Source: Chryseobacterium sp. OV279
GTDB taxonomy: Bacteria; Bacteroidota; Bacteroidia; Flavobacteriales; Weeksellaceae
Length of the DNA stretch: 64,000 nucleotides
Direction: 5' to 3'
NCBI RefSeq assembly: GCF_900128945.1
Contig: NZ_FQUD01000001.1
Location: forward strand, 972,838 to 1,036,837
A program made the position numbers and the translations under genes. Within the stretch, counting starts at the first letter, position 1. Each line of letters opens with the position of its first letter. Shown here piece by piece: positions 33,160 to 41,299 of the stretch. The notes under the pieces were generated by a model. That model was given only the letters and a program-made list of their open reading frames with translations, did not search any database and had not been told where the DNA came from.

Positions 33160-35805
33160 TTAAAATGTGTAGCCAACAGTAAAGTTGAATGTGATACCTC
33201 TGTAGTAGTTGACCAATGTATTATTTCCTTCCTCTATATTAAGCGGGAGATAATTTTTGTCACCCAATAAGATTTTATATTTGCTGTCTAAGATATTCTG
33301 TACTCCAAATTTTACATTCCAGTTTTTGGATAGCTGCCCTTGGTATACAAAATCGATCTGGCTAAATGGCTTTTCGTAGTAGTTATCTGTACCTGCACCT
33401 CCAGTTGCATATATTTTGCTTCCTGATACGTTATACACAAGAGAGAAAGTATGGGCTAAGTTGTTACGGTTTTTAAGTTCGTACTTTAAATCAGCGTTGA
33501 TAGTATAAGGAGCTGCTCCCTGTAAACCTCTTTTGCGTAGTTTTTCCCCCGTAGTCTGGAACCATTTTGGTTCTTCCATTTTCAGCTGATCTGCACTTCT
33601 TTCAACATCAGAATGCATGATGGTTGCATTGGCACCTAAGGTAAAGTTGTGAAGAGATTCGGAAATTCTGCTTAAACTTAAAATCCCTTCCAATTCTATT
33701 CCGAATAAATCTGCTTTTTTAGCATTAAAGAAGGTGATTGTAGAACCTGTTGCATCTCCTGAAGCTACCAATGAACGCTCGATTGCATTGTTAATTCTTT
33801 TTGCGAATAGATTTACAGCAAACATTTCCTTGTTAGTAGGGAAGTATTCCCATTTCAAATCAAAGTTATAGTTTTCACTGTTCTGAATATTTTGATTTCC
33901 GACAATATTTACGTTATCCGGACTCACATATTTGATAGGCATTGTCTCAATCAGAATTGGACGTGTAACAGTCTTACTGAATGAAAATCTTAAATTCTGT
34001 TTAGTATCAAGTGCCTTTTTAATGGATAATGAAGGCAAAAAGAAATCTTTGTTTTTTTCAAGATTATTCTTTTTCTCAGCACCTTGATCAGAGTAACGAA
34101 TAAGGGTCATATCGTTTTCGTATCTCGCACCTAGCAAAATATCCCAGGAATCATTTGGTTTAAAGTTAATGTTAGCATATCCACCATTGATTATTTGATA
34201 AAAGCTTGAATAGAATTGTGAGATATCAGAGCCTTCCTGATAATATAAGTTTCCGTTCTTTAATGAGGCATTAAAAGTATCCTGAGGAGTATCCACATTG
34301 GTTACAAAGACAGGATTTGAGAAACCTGCTGCCGGACGCCCAAAAATAAATCTATAAGAAGTTTTTCTAAAATCTGAGAAACCATTATAACCCACAGCAA
34401 TCTGAATAGGATAATCCTTTCTGTCTCCTTTTTCACCAAGAGATAGCTGATATTCTGCGAAAGCTGAACCGTAAAACCTTGAATCAACATCTAAATACTG
34501 ACGGATAAGGTTGTTTCCTCCGTAACGCATTTGAACATATCCATCTGAAAGAATACCGCCTGTGTTTGGATCAGCTCGGTTACCATCTATGATTTTTCTA
34601 TCTGGCTGGCTGTAGTTGTTGAGTACATAACTCGCTCCAGCTTTAACCTGATTTCTCGCGTTAATTTTTTGTGAAGCTGTTAATTGTAGATCTAAAAATC
34701 TTGAAATATCTAATTGGTTAGTTCTAAAAAATCCAGTTTCTTTATTGAAAACCTGTCCATCTTTATAGCCATAATTATCTTCAATAATGTTGTTTGCATT
34801 TTGTAGATAAATAGCATTTAAATTAACATTGGTTCCTTTGTTTTTATACCCTAAACCTAATAATATGGAAGACTCAGTCTCGTAATTATATTGCTTACGG
34901 TTAAGGAAGTTCATATTGTCAATGAAATTTTCGCCCTGAGCTCTAAACTGATTGTTAGCACCGTCTTTATATTCAAATTTACTCGACTGGTTTAAAGAGA
35001 ATAGAATTCCTAAATTCCCGGTTTCTCCCATTTTTACTTTCTGAGCAGTAGTAAATCCAATACTTGTATTAGGCATCGATTTTACATTGTTCACATTCCA
35101 GGAGTCTTTGAATGAATTTAGTGACTGGTCCGGAGTAAATTTATAATTATCAGGTCTTGAGTTTCTGATCTCATCAGGAAGCTTTCGGTCTTTAGAGTTT
35201 AATCCTAGATATCCCTCCATTCCGTCTGCACCTTCAGCTATTTTGAAATTGTTTCTGAATGTGCTCAAAGTATTCACTCCCACACTGAATTCCACCTTTG
35301 TAAAAGGCTTATCAATCGTAAGTGTTTCGATATCAAAAGTAGCGCCTGCAAAATCTCCGTAAAGGTTGGAGTTGAAGGTTTTATAAATATTTAATTTTCC
35401 TACCACATCCGTTGGAAACTGCTTTAGCGCAATGATCTTTTGGAATGGGTTGTTGGAAGGAGATCCAAGACCGTTGATCAATAAATAATTGTATCGTTCT
35501 TCAAGACCTCTTACGAAAAGTCCTCTTCCTTCTACCGTAGTGATTCCCGTTACTTTCGTAAGTCCCTGTTCTACGTTAGAGATTCCTTTTCTGGATATCT
35601 CTTCAGCACTTACAGCCTGTTTTTGAATAACCGCTTTTTTTTGTTCTCCTAATACCGCAGTTTCAGTTTTCTTGTTACTGCTTCCCTGGATTACTACGCC
35701 ATCAATTTTTTTCTCCTTTATAATCGTGTCCTGCTTCGTTTCCTGAGCGTAAAACATTGATCCGGATAAAAATACGACTGCAATGCTAAGTTTATTAATT
35801 TTCAT
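33160..35805 (-). CDS. TonB-dependent outer-membrane receptor
   Basis: 881 residues from the ATG at 35805, which directly opens a signal peptide (MKINKLSIAVVFLSGSMFYAQ); an upstream ATG at 35844 adds 13 residues. A short N-terminal extension with KKIDGVVIQGSS (TonB-box-like DGVVI region) is followed by a plug (about 65-200: GLTKVTGITTVEGRGLFVRGL, YNYLLINGLG) and a large barrel ending G-Y-T-F. The class is that of medium-sized TonB receptors with a dedicated lipoprotein (31901-33124). Substrate not determined; the adjacent PhoB/PhoR-like genes point to a phosphorus source. Confidence 0.9.
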   Translation of the reverse strand: MKINKLSIAVVFLSGSMFYAQETKQDTIIKEKKIDGVVIQGSSNKKTETAVLGEQKKAVIQKQAVSAEEISRKGISNVEQGLTKVTGITTVEGRGLFVRGLEERYNYLLINGLGSPSNNPFQKIIALKQFPTDVVGKLNIYKTFNSNLYGDFAGATFDIETLTIDKPFTKVEFSVGVNTLSTFRNNFKIAEGADGMEGYLGLNSKDRKLPDEIRNSRPDNYKFTPDQSLNSFKDSWNVNNVKSMPNTSIGFTTAQKVKMGETGNLGILFSLNQSSKFEYKDGANNQFRAQGENFIDNMNFLNRKQYNYETESSILLGLGYKNKGTNVNLNAIYLQNANNIIEDNYGYKDGQVFNKETGFFRTNQLDISRFLDLQLTASQKINARNQVKAGASYVLNNYSQPDRKIIDGNRADPNTGGILSDGYVQMRYGGNNLIRQYLDVDSRFYGSAFAEYQLSLGEKGDRKDYPIQIAVGYNGFSDFRKTSYRFIFGRPAAGFSNPVFVTNVDTPQDTFNASLKNGNLYYQEGSDISQFYSSFYQIINGGYANINFKPNDSWDILLGARYENDMTLIRYSDQGAEKKNNLEKNKDFFLPSLSIKKALDTKQNLRFSFSKTVTRPILIETMPIKYVSPDNVNIVGNQNIQNSENYNFDLKWEYFPTNKEMFAVNLFAKRINNAIERSLVASGDATGSTITFFNAKKADLFGIELEGILSLSRISESLHNFTLGANATIMHSDVERSADQLKMEEPKWFQTTGEKLRKRGLQGAAPYTINADLKYELKNRNNLAHTFSLVYNVSGSKIYATGGAGTDNYYEKPFSQIDFVYQGQLSKNWNVKFGVQNILDSKYKILLGDKNYLPLNIEEGNNTLVNYYRGITFNFTVGYTF

Positions 35806-35950
35806 TATTTTACTTACTTTATTTACTAGATTCTTTCGGTGCAAAGGAATAAAAGATTAATGGGGTAAATGGTTTAGGGTGTTTTAATTTTTTTTTAACT
35901 AAACATTAATAAAAGGGGATTATTGTTAACTTTATGTGAACGATAATAGA

Positions 35951-35985
35951 TTTGTTCATCTGTGCTTTAAAATTTATTAACTTTG
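35951..35985 (+). promoter_or_regulatory. Candidate promoter of the two-component operon
   Basis: TAACTTTG (35978-35985) is a perfect -7 box 19 bp before the start at 36004; TTTG lies at 35951-35954, four bases farther upstream than usual. The 198-bp region also carries the start of the divergent receptor gene. Confidence 0.45.
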
Positions 35986-36003
35986 ACTCTGTAAAAATTT
36001 AAA

Positions 36004-36681
36004 ATGAACCAAAAGAAAATACTCTTAATAGACGACGAACTGGATATTTTAGAGATTCTGTCTTACAACTTAGAAAAAGAAGGCTACGATATCTATACAG
36101 CCACAAACGGTAACGAAGGTATAGACAAAGCCAAAGAAATCATCCCGGACCTTATCCTATTAGATGTTATGATGCCCGAAAAAGACGGTATCGAAACATG
36201 TCAGGAACTCCGCAAAGTAAAAGAACTTCAGAAAACACTCATCGTTTTCCTTTCCGCTAGAAGCGAAGAGTTCTCTCAGCTTGCAGGATTCCAGGCCGGA
36301 GCCAATGATTATATTGTAAAACTGATCAAACCGAAAATTCTGATCTCTAAAGTAAATGCTTTACTGCAGTTGACTTCTCAGGTGTCTGATAATGCAAAAC
36401 TGATCGAAATCGGTGATCTGATTATCGACAAAGACAATTTCAGAGTTTCCAAAAGCGGACAGCAGTTCCTTCTTCCTAAAAAAGAATTCGACTTGTTGTA
36501 TCTTCTGGCTTCAAACACTGAAAAAGTATTTAAGAGAGAAGAAATTCTTGAAAAAGTATGGGGAAATGACGTGATCGTAGGAGAAAGAACCATTGACGTC
36601 CACATCAGAAGATTAAGAGAAAAACTGGGAATTAATACCATCCAGACATTAAAGGGAATCGGTTATAAACTTATCGTTTAA
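36004..36681 (+). CDS. OmpR/PhoB-family response regulator
   Basis: 225 residues. Receiver domain with the acidic pocket D-D near 10-11, phosphoacceptor D54 in LILLDVMMPEKDG, S84 and K106. C-terminal winged helix (about 130-225) with KEFDLLYLLASN, REEILEKVWG, RTIDVHIRRLREKLG and GIGYKL. The residue after the conserved Lys, normally a cis-Pro, is Leu107 (YIVKLIKP). The partner kinase gene follows after about 48 bp. Sequence and context resemble PhoB of a phosphate-starvation system, but the signal is not proven. Confidence 0.92.
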   Translation: MNQKKILLIDDELDILEILSYNLEKEGYDIYTATNGNEGIDKAKEIIPDLILLDVMMPEKDGIETCQELRKVKELQKTLIVFLSARSEEFSQLAGFQAGANDYIVKLIKPKILISKVNALLQLTSQVSDNAKLIEIGDLIIDKDNFRVSKSGQQFLLPKKEFDLLYLLASNTEKVFKREEILEKVWGNDVIVGERTIDVHIRRLREKLGINTIQTLKGIGYKLIV

Positions 36682-36729
36682 TAACTTAAATTCCTACCTT
36701 TACATAACCTATAAAAACAACTTGTAAAA

Positions 36730-37761
36730 TTGAAATTTTACAGACTTACACTCGTCGCCTCGTGTCTTCTGACACTGGTGATGTTTCTTTTAGTGATCAT
36801 CTTTGATTCGCTGAAGGATATCTATTACCGGACGCCTTTCTTTAAAATAGGCCTTTTTATCTGTCTGGTCCTCATTTTTATCATCAATTACGTCGTTCTG
36901 GAGCTTCTCTTCAACTACTACGGAAAAAAGCAGGTTCGTGGACTTTCACAGATGCTTCCGCAGGAAATTGTTCATGACAATAACGAAAACATTACCATTA
37001 AAGAACTGGGCGAAAGATTTTCGGATCTGAACCAGCAGCAGGTAACGGAGATCGATATGATGAAAGAAATGGAAAGCTACCGTAAAGAATACATCGGAAA
37101 CGTTTCCCATGAGCTTAAAACTCCTTTGTTTTCCATTCAGGGATACGTAGAAACCCTTAGAGACGGCGGGGTAGATAATCTTACCATTCGTGATAAATAT
37201 CTGGAAAGAATCGATAAATCAGTGGAAAGACTGATCGCTATTGTGACCGATCTGGATATGATCAACCGTCTTGAAGCTGGCGAGATCAGCATTACCAATT
37301 CAAAATTTGATGTCAATCTTTTAATCAAGGAAATTTTTGAACTTCTCGAGTTTGAAGCGGAAAAACACAATACGACGCTGCAGATCCAGACCCTTCATCC
37401 GCAAATCTTTGTAGATGCCGACAAACAGAAGATTTCACAGGTTTTCATCAATTTAATTTCCAACGCCATTCATTATGCCAACAGGCAGGAAGCTAAAGTC
37501 GTAGTCAAAACCAGCGTTCTTAAAAATAAAGTACTGATTGAAGTGATCGACAACGGAATGGGAATTAAGGCCGAAATTCTTCCAAGGATTTTCGAAAGAT
37601 TCTACCGCGTGGAAACCAGCAGAAGCAGAAGGGAAGGGGGTTCCGGACTAGGACTCGCTATTGTAAAGCACATCCTGGAGGCGCATAATGAAAATATAAC
37701 CGTAGAAAGTGTTTATCTTGAAGGAACTAAATTCAGTTTTATGATTGAAAAAAGTAAATAA
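36730..37761 (+). CDS. Membrane sensor histidine kinase, PhoR-like
   Basis: 343 residues, starting at TTG 36730. Two membrane segments (about 8-27 and 39-60) with almost no periplasmic loop, so it probably senses a signal through a partner, as PhoR does. A short coil leads to the HisKA motif N-V-S-H127-E-L-K-T-P-L and the HATPase domain (N box NLISNAIHYA, G1 VIDNGMGI, F box FERFYRV, G2 GGSGLGLAIVKHI). No PAS domain. Forms a pair with the upstream regulator. Confidence 0.9.
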   Translation: MKFYRLTLVASCLLTLVMFLLVIIFDSLKDIYYRTPFFKIGLFICLVLIFIINYVVLELLFNYYGKKQVRGLSQMLPQEIVHDNNENITIKELGERFSDLNQQQVTEIDMMKEMESYRKEYIGNVSHELKTPLFSIQGYVETLRDGGVDNLTIRDKYLERIDKSVERLIAIVTDLDMINRLEAGEISITNSKFDVNLLIKEIFELLEFEAEKHNTTLQIQTLHPQIFVDADKQKISQVFINLISNAIHYANRQEAKVVVKTSVLKNKVLIEVIDNGMGIKAEILPRIFERFYRVETSRSRREGGSGLGLAIVKHILEAHNENITVESVYLEGTKFSFMIEKSK

Positions 37762-37813
37762 TTCTGGTAAAATGTAAGAAAAAAAAATATTTTAAAAAAT
37801 CCTGAAATATTTT

Positions 37814-37842
37814 TTTGTCACCTGTCATTTATTATATATTTG
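37814..37842 (+). promoter_or_regulatory. Candidate promoter of the pRiA4b ORF-3 family gene
   Basis: TTTG (37814-37817), 17 bases, TATATTTG (37835-37842); good boxes with slightly short spacing, 54 bp before the start. Confidence 0.5.
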
Positions 37843-37895
37843 CAACAGAGATTTATCATAATAATTAAGGCAAAAAAGTAATTTAAGAAACTGAT

Positions 37896-38492
37896 ATGGT
37901 TTACAAGATCCGCGTAATATTAGATGCGAAAGAGGATATTTTCCGTGATATTGAAGTAAAAGGAAAACAATCACTATGGAACTTACATTTGGGAATTAAA
38001 AGTGCGTTCAGTCTGCAGGGAGACGAACTTTCTACTTTTAATATGTTGGAAGATGACGGAACAATTGTTAAAAGTGTTCCCCTGGAAGATATGAGTGACG
38101 ATGGTGATGGCGAAATTATGTCAGATGTGTACATTGATGAAGCTTTTGAAAGTGTGGGCGACAAAGCTCAGTTTCAGTACGGGCTTCTTGACCTTTGGGA
38201 ATTCTTCTGCGAGCTTGTAGAAGTAATCGACGAGACAAAAGGAGTAATTTACCCAATCACAGTATACAGATTCGGAAACGTTCCGTTAAAAGCACCAAGC
38301 AAAAGCGGTTCCGGAGGATCCAAAAAGAGATCAGCCATGCCTTTGATGGATGATGATTTCAGCTTCGAAGATGACTTTGGTGGAAGCACTAATTTTGAAG
38401 ATGAAGATGACGACAACTTCGATGACGAGGAAGAAGAAAACTACAACGATGATGTTTTCGAAGATGAAGAAGACAACGACGATGAAAGATAA
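37896..38492 (+). CDS. pRiA4b ORF-3 family protein with long acidic tail
   Basis: 198 residues. The N-terminal domain (about 1-135: VYKIRVILDAKEDIFRDIEVKG, then LWNLHLGIKSAF, YGLLDLWEFFCELVEV) matches the plasmid pRiA4b ORF-3/IS1096 passenger-like family, which is a stable chromosomal gene in Flavobacteriia. The C-terminal 60 residues are almost entirely Asp/Glu with a Gly-Ser-Lys linker before them. Function unknown. Not associated here with any transposase, so the mobile-element name is historical. Confidence 0.85.
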   Translation: MVYKIRVILDAKEDIFRDIEVKGKQSLWNLHLGIKSAFSLQGDELSTFNMLEDDGTIVKSVPLEDMSDDGDGEIMSDVYIDEAFESVGDKAQFQYGLLDLWEFFCELVEVIDETKGVIYPITVYRFGNVPLKAPSKSGSGGSKKRSAMPLMDDDFSFEDDFGGSTNFEDEDDDNFDDEEEENYNDDVFEDEEDNDDER

Positions 38493-38507
38493 CATCTGAA
38501 TACAATA

Positions 38508-38540
38508 TAAGGCCCTGGATTTTTGTCCGGGGCTTTTTTG
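38508..38540 (+). terminator. Terminator after the pRiA4b-family gene
   Basis: AGGCCCTGGA pairs with TCCGGGGCTT (two G-T pairs) followed by T6. Confidence 0.82.
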
Positions 38541-38945
38541 TGTCAATGGTGAAGGCTGCATACTTATTAATCACGATTTACTTTTTACATCTGGTGTTTT
38601 CTTTGAAATTTTATGTCAATGGTGAACTTTGCTTCGCAAGTCAGTAATCAATTATGACCGTTAGTACAATTCACTATTGACCATTCACCATTCACCAAAG
38701 TTTGATGTTAAAAGTGAATTTTGCTTCGCAAGTCAATAGTGCATTTTAAGACACTATATTGACCACTGAGTATTCACTTGCGAAGCAAAATTGACGATTG
38801 ACCATTCACGTTTTATACCCTGAAGGTTGACATTGATAGTAAAATTTTAAAATTATTGACCATTGACGATTCACTTGCGAAGCAAAATTCACCACTCCAC
38901 ATTGCCTTGCGAAGCAAAATTGACAATTAACCATTCACAATTCAC
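38541..38945. repeat. Palindromic intergenic repeat array (GCTTCGCAA family)
   Basis: A 400-bp gene-free stretch made of at least five copies, in both orientations, of the unit with core TTTTGCTTCGCAAGT or its complement (near 38626, 38719, 38777, 38872 and 38907), each flanked by GTGAAT/GTCAAT words. Confidence 0.82.
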
Positions 38946-38967
38946 CTTTAAAAACTTCATTTTTCCT

Positions 38968-38975
38968 TACTTTTG
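38968..38975 (+). promoter_or_regulatory. Candidate -7 promoter box for the GH13 gene
   Basis: TACTTTTG fits TAnnTTTG, 15 bp before the start; no TTTG at -33. Confidence 0.4.
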
Positions 38976-38989
38976 TTAAAAATAGATGA

Positions 38990-40336
38990 ATGAAGAAATT
39001 AATTCTACTAGCAGTAATTGGTCTGGGAATTGTTTCCTGTACCACTCAAAATACAACACACACTATGGATTCTCCGAAAGAATGGAAGCACACCACCAAC
39101 ATATATGAAGTAAATATCAGACAATATACACCCGAAGGAACGTTCAGGGCATTTGAAAAGGAAATGCCACGCCTGAAAAAAATGGGGGTCAGAACACTTT
39201 GGTTCATGCCGATAACTCCCATTGCACAACAGAACAAAAAAGGAAGTCTCGGAAGCCCTTACGCTGCCTCTGATTATACTTCCATTAACCCGGAGTTCGG
39301 GACCATGAATGATTTTAAACATATGGTAAATGAAGCCCACAGACTTGGATTCAAAGTGATCATAGACTGGGTGGCCAACCATACAGGCTGGGACCATATC
39401 TGGACAAAAACACATCCTGAATTCTACCTGAAAGATGCCGACGGAAAATTCCACATTGCTTCAGGAATGGATGATATCATTGAGCTGGATTACAAAAATC
39501 AGGAGATGAGGCTCGCGATGATTGATGCGATGAAGTTCTGGGTAAAAGAAACAGGAATTGATGGTTTCAGATGCGACCTTGCTTCATGGGTAGAAGTAGA
39601 TTTCTGGCAGCAGGCCCGTCCGGAAGTGGAAACAATTAAACCGCTTTTCTGGCTGGGTGAATTTGATGAACTGGAAAGCCCTGAATATGGAAAAGTATTT
39701 GATGCCAGCTATTCATGGAAATGGATGCATAAATCGGCCGATTATTACAAGAAAAATGAGCCGCTTCAGGAGCTTAAAGACCTGTTGCAGCAATATTCCA
39801 ATATCGGGGATGCTTCCATGAGAGCCTGGTTTACGTCCAATCACGACGAGAATTCCTGGAACGGAACAGAATATGAAAAATACGGAGTAATCACCAAACC
39901 AATGGCGATATTCTCAGCAACATGGAACGGTGTTCCCCTGTTATATTCAGGACAGGAACTTCCCAATATGAAAAGACTCGAATTCTTTGAAAAAGACGCC
40001 ATCAAATGGACCAATACACACCAGATGGCTGAATTTTACAGAACTCTGCTGGAGCTGAAATCTTCCAATCCTGCCTTAAGAGGCGGAGATACAAATGTGT
40101 CAACCTATCTGCTGAACACAACAGCCAACGATAAAATCCTTGCTTATGTAAGAAAAAACGGGAATGATGAAGTGCTGGTTGTCCTGAATATGTCTAAAGA
40201 ACCCGTAAACTTTAGCATCGAAGATCAAAACCTTTCAGGAATGTTCCGTAATATTTTTGACAGAACAAAAAGAGATTTTGACGCTGGAAAAGATTTCGTT
40301 TTCAAAGTTTCAGATTACGCAGTTTTTGAAAAATAA
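38990..40336 (+). CDS. GH13 alpha-amylase family lipoprotein
   Basis: 448 residues. Lipobox I14-V-S-C17. TIM-barrel amylase motifs are complete: region I D-W-V-A-N-H near 126-131, region II G-F-R-C-D196-L with the nucleophile, region III G-E224-F-D with the acid/base, region IV F-T-S-N-H285-D286. A short C-terminal beta domain starts near 375. As an envelope-anchored enzyme it would cleave alpha-glucans or maltooligosaccharides. It is not in a SusCD locus here, with a single-gene layout after a repeat array. Confidence 0.93.
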   Translation: MKKLILLAVIGLGIVSCTTQNTTHTMDSPKEWKHTTNIYEVNIRQYTPEGTFRAFEKEMPRLKKMGVRTLWFMPITPIAQQNKKGSLGSPYAASDYTSINPEFGTMNDFKHMVNEAHRLGFKVIIDWVANHTGWDHIWTKTHPEFYLKDADGKFHIASGMDDIIELDYKNQEMRLAMIDAMKFWVKETGIDGFRCDLASWVEVDFWQQARPEVETIKPLFWLGEFDELESPEYGKVFDASYSWKWMHKSADYYKKNEPLQELKDLLQQYSNIGDASMRAWFTSNHDENSWNGTEYEKYGVITKPMAIFSATWNGVPLLYSGQELPNMKRLEFFEKDAIKWTNTHQMAEFYRTLLELKSSNPALRGGDTNVSTYLLNTTANDKILAYVRKNGNDEVLVVLNMSKEPVNFSIEDQNLSGMFRNIFDRTKRDFDAGKDFVFKVSDYAVFEK

Positions 40337-40357
40337 ATAGCTTATTTTGAATAGTAT

Positions 40358-40422
40358 ATTCAATAGGGGCGGGCTTTAGCCCGCTTATTTTATGCATATT
40401 TGCAGACGGCTTTAGCCAAAAT
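40358..40422. repeat. GGCTTTAGCC-family repeat, short copy
   Basis: ATTCAATAGGGGCGGGCTTTAGCCCGC matches the start of the units at 22342 and 22592 and ends with a second GGCTTTAGCC palindrome (about 40408-40417). Confidence 0.8.
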
Positions 40423-40425
40423 GTA

Positions 40426-40433
40426 TATTTTTG
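40426..40433 (+). promoter_or_regulatory. Candidate -7 promoter box for the GreA-like gene
   Basis: TATTTTTG fits TAnnTTTG, 60 bp before the start and directly after the repeat. The repeat's TATTTG (about 40398-40402) may serve as the -33 box. Confidence 0.45.
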
Positions 40434-40492
40434 CGAGCCATCATCCTATTGCGAGATGAATTAAGACCTTTCCACCAGAAAACTTTCACGAC

Positions 40493-40933
40493 ATGAACAA
40501 ACAGGAATTATTAAACATCATAAAAACAAAACTCGGCGGCAAAATTCAAAACTTTGAAGACCTCATTGCAGAAACCCGCGCTTCAAGCAACGATACCAAA
40601 AGTTCCATGGGGGATAAATACGAAACAGGCCGCGAAATGCTCCAGCAGGAAATCAATAATCTTCAGCGACAGCTTAACGAATCTCTGAACCAGCTGGCGG
40701 TTATCCAAAAAATATCAACCGAACCTTGCGATAAAGTACAGAACGGATCTCTGGTGAAAACAGATAAAGGCCTTTTTTATGTCACCGTATCCGTGGGAGA
40801 AATTATCTCCGAAAATCAGAAGATCATGACCGTTTCTGCTGAATCTCCATTGGCAAAAGCGATGTCCGGGAAAAAAGAAGGAGATACATTTGCTGTTAAT
40901 AATATCTCTCAAACTATTATGCAGATTTGGTAA
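40493..40933 (+). CDS. GreA/GreB-like protein
   Basis: 146 residues, cytosolic. An N-terminal helical hairpin (about 1-70, with KYETGREMLQQEINNLQRQL) and a C-terminal beta domain ending S-P-L-A-K-A-M-S-G-K-K-E-G-D follow the layout of transcript-cleavage factors GreA/GreB. The coiled-coil tip acidic residues typical of GreA are not obvious, so it may act on RNA polymerase without cleavage activity. A 5'-truncated relic of this gene lies at 44165-44272, created by the tandem duplication described in the findings. Confidence 0.75.
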   Translation: MNKQELLNIIKTKLGGKIQNFEDLIAETRASSNDTKSSMGDKYETGREMLQQEINNLQRQLNESLNQLAVIQKISTEPCDKVQNGSLVKTDKGLFYVTVSVGEIISENQKIMTVSAESPLAKAMSGKKEGDTFAVNNISQTIMQIW

Positions 40934-41235
40934 GCTGGTCTATTCTTTCAGGTTTAAATCCTATATGAATCATCAATGCCGGATAATTTTTACAAATCAT
41001 CTTCGATTTTAGAAGTTTGTCTATGTGATCGTTATAAGCTGATGAAAAAAATCACATTTTATAGTAATTTTAATGTTTAAAATATTTAATTAATTTAAAT
41101 AGTTGTGATATTTTATTTATAACATTGCCTTAAATAGGTTAATTTATTATGTTAAATATTTGATTTTAATTATTGTCATATGTTTAATAATTTAACCATA
41201 ATTGTAATTATTTTACTATAAATTTACGTTTATAT

Positions 41236-41267
41236 TGTTTTTATGTGAATTTTATTATTAAATTTGG
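41236..41267 (+). promoter_or_regulatory. Promoter of the first M4 protease gene
   Basis: ATTG (TTG at 41236-41238), 21 bases, TAAATTTG (41260-41267), 32 bp before the start at 41300. The 366 bp between the GreA-like and protease genes is otherwise very AT-rich with no gene. Confidence 0.55.
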
Positions 41268-41299
41268 TAACACACCAATAATAATATAACAATTTACTT

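Noticed and set aside
38541..38945. Possible CRISPR array
   Set aside because: The repeated units occur in both orientations, vary in length and sequence, and have no regular unique spacers or cas genes nearby.
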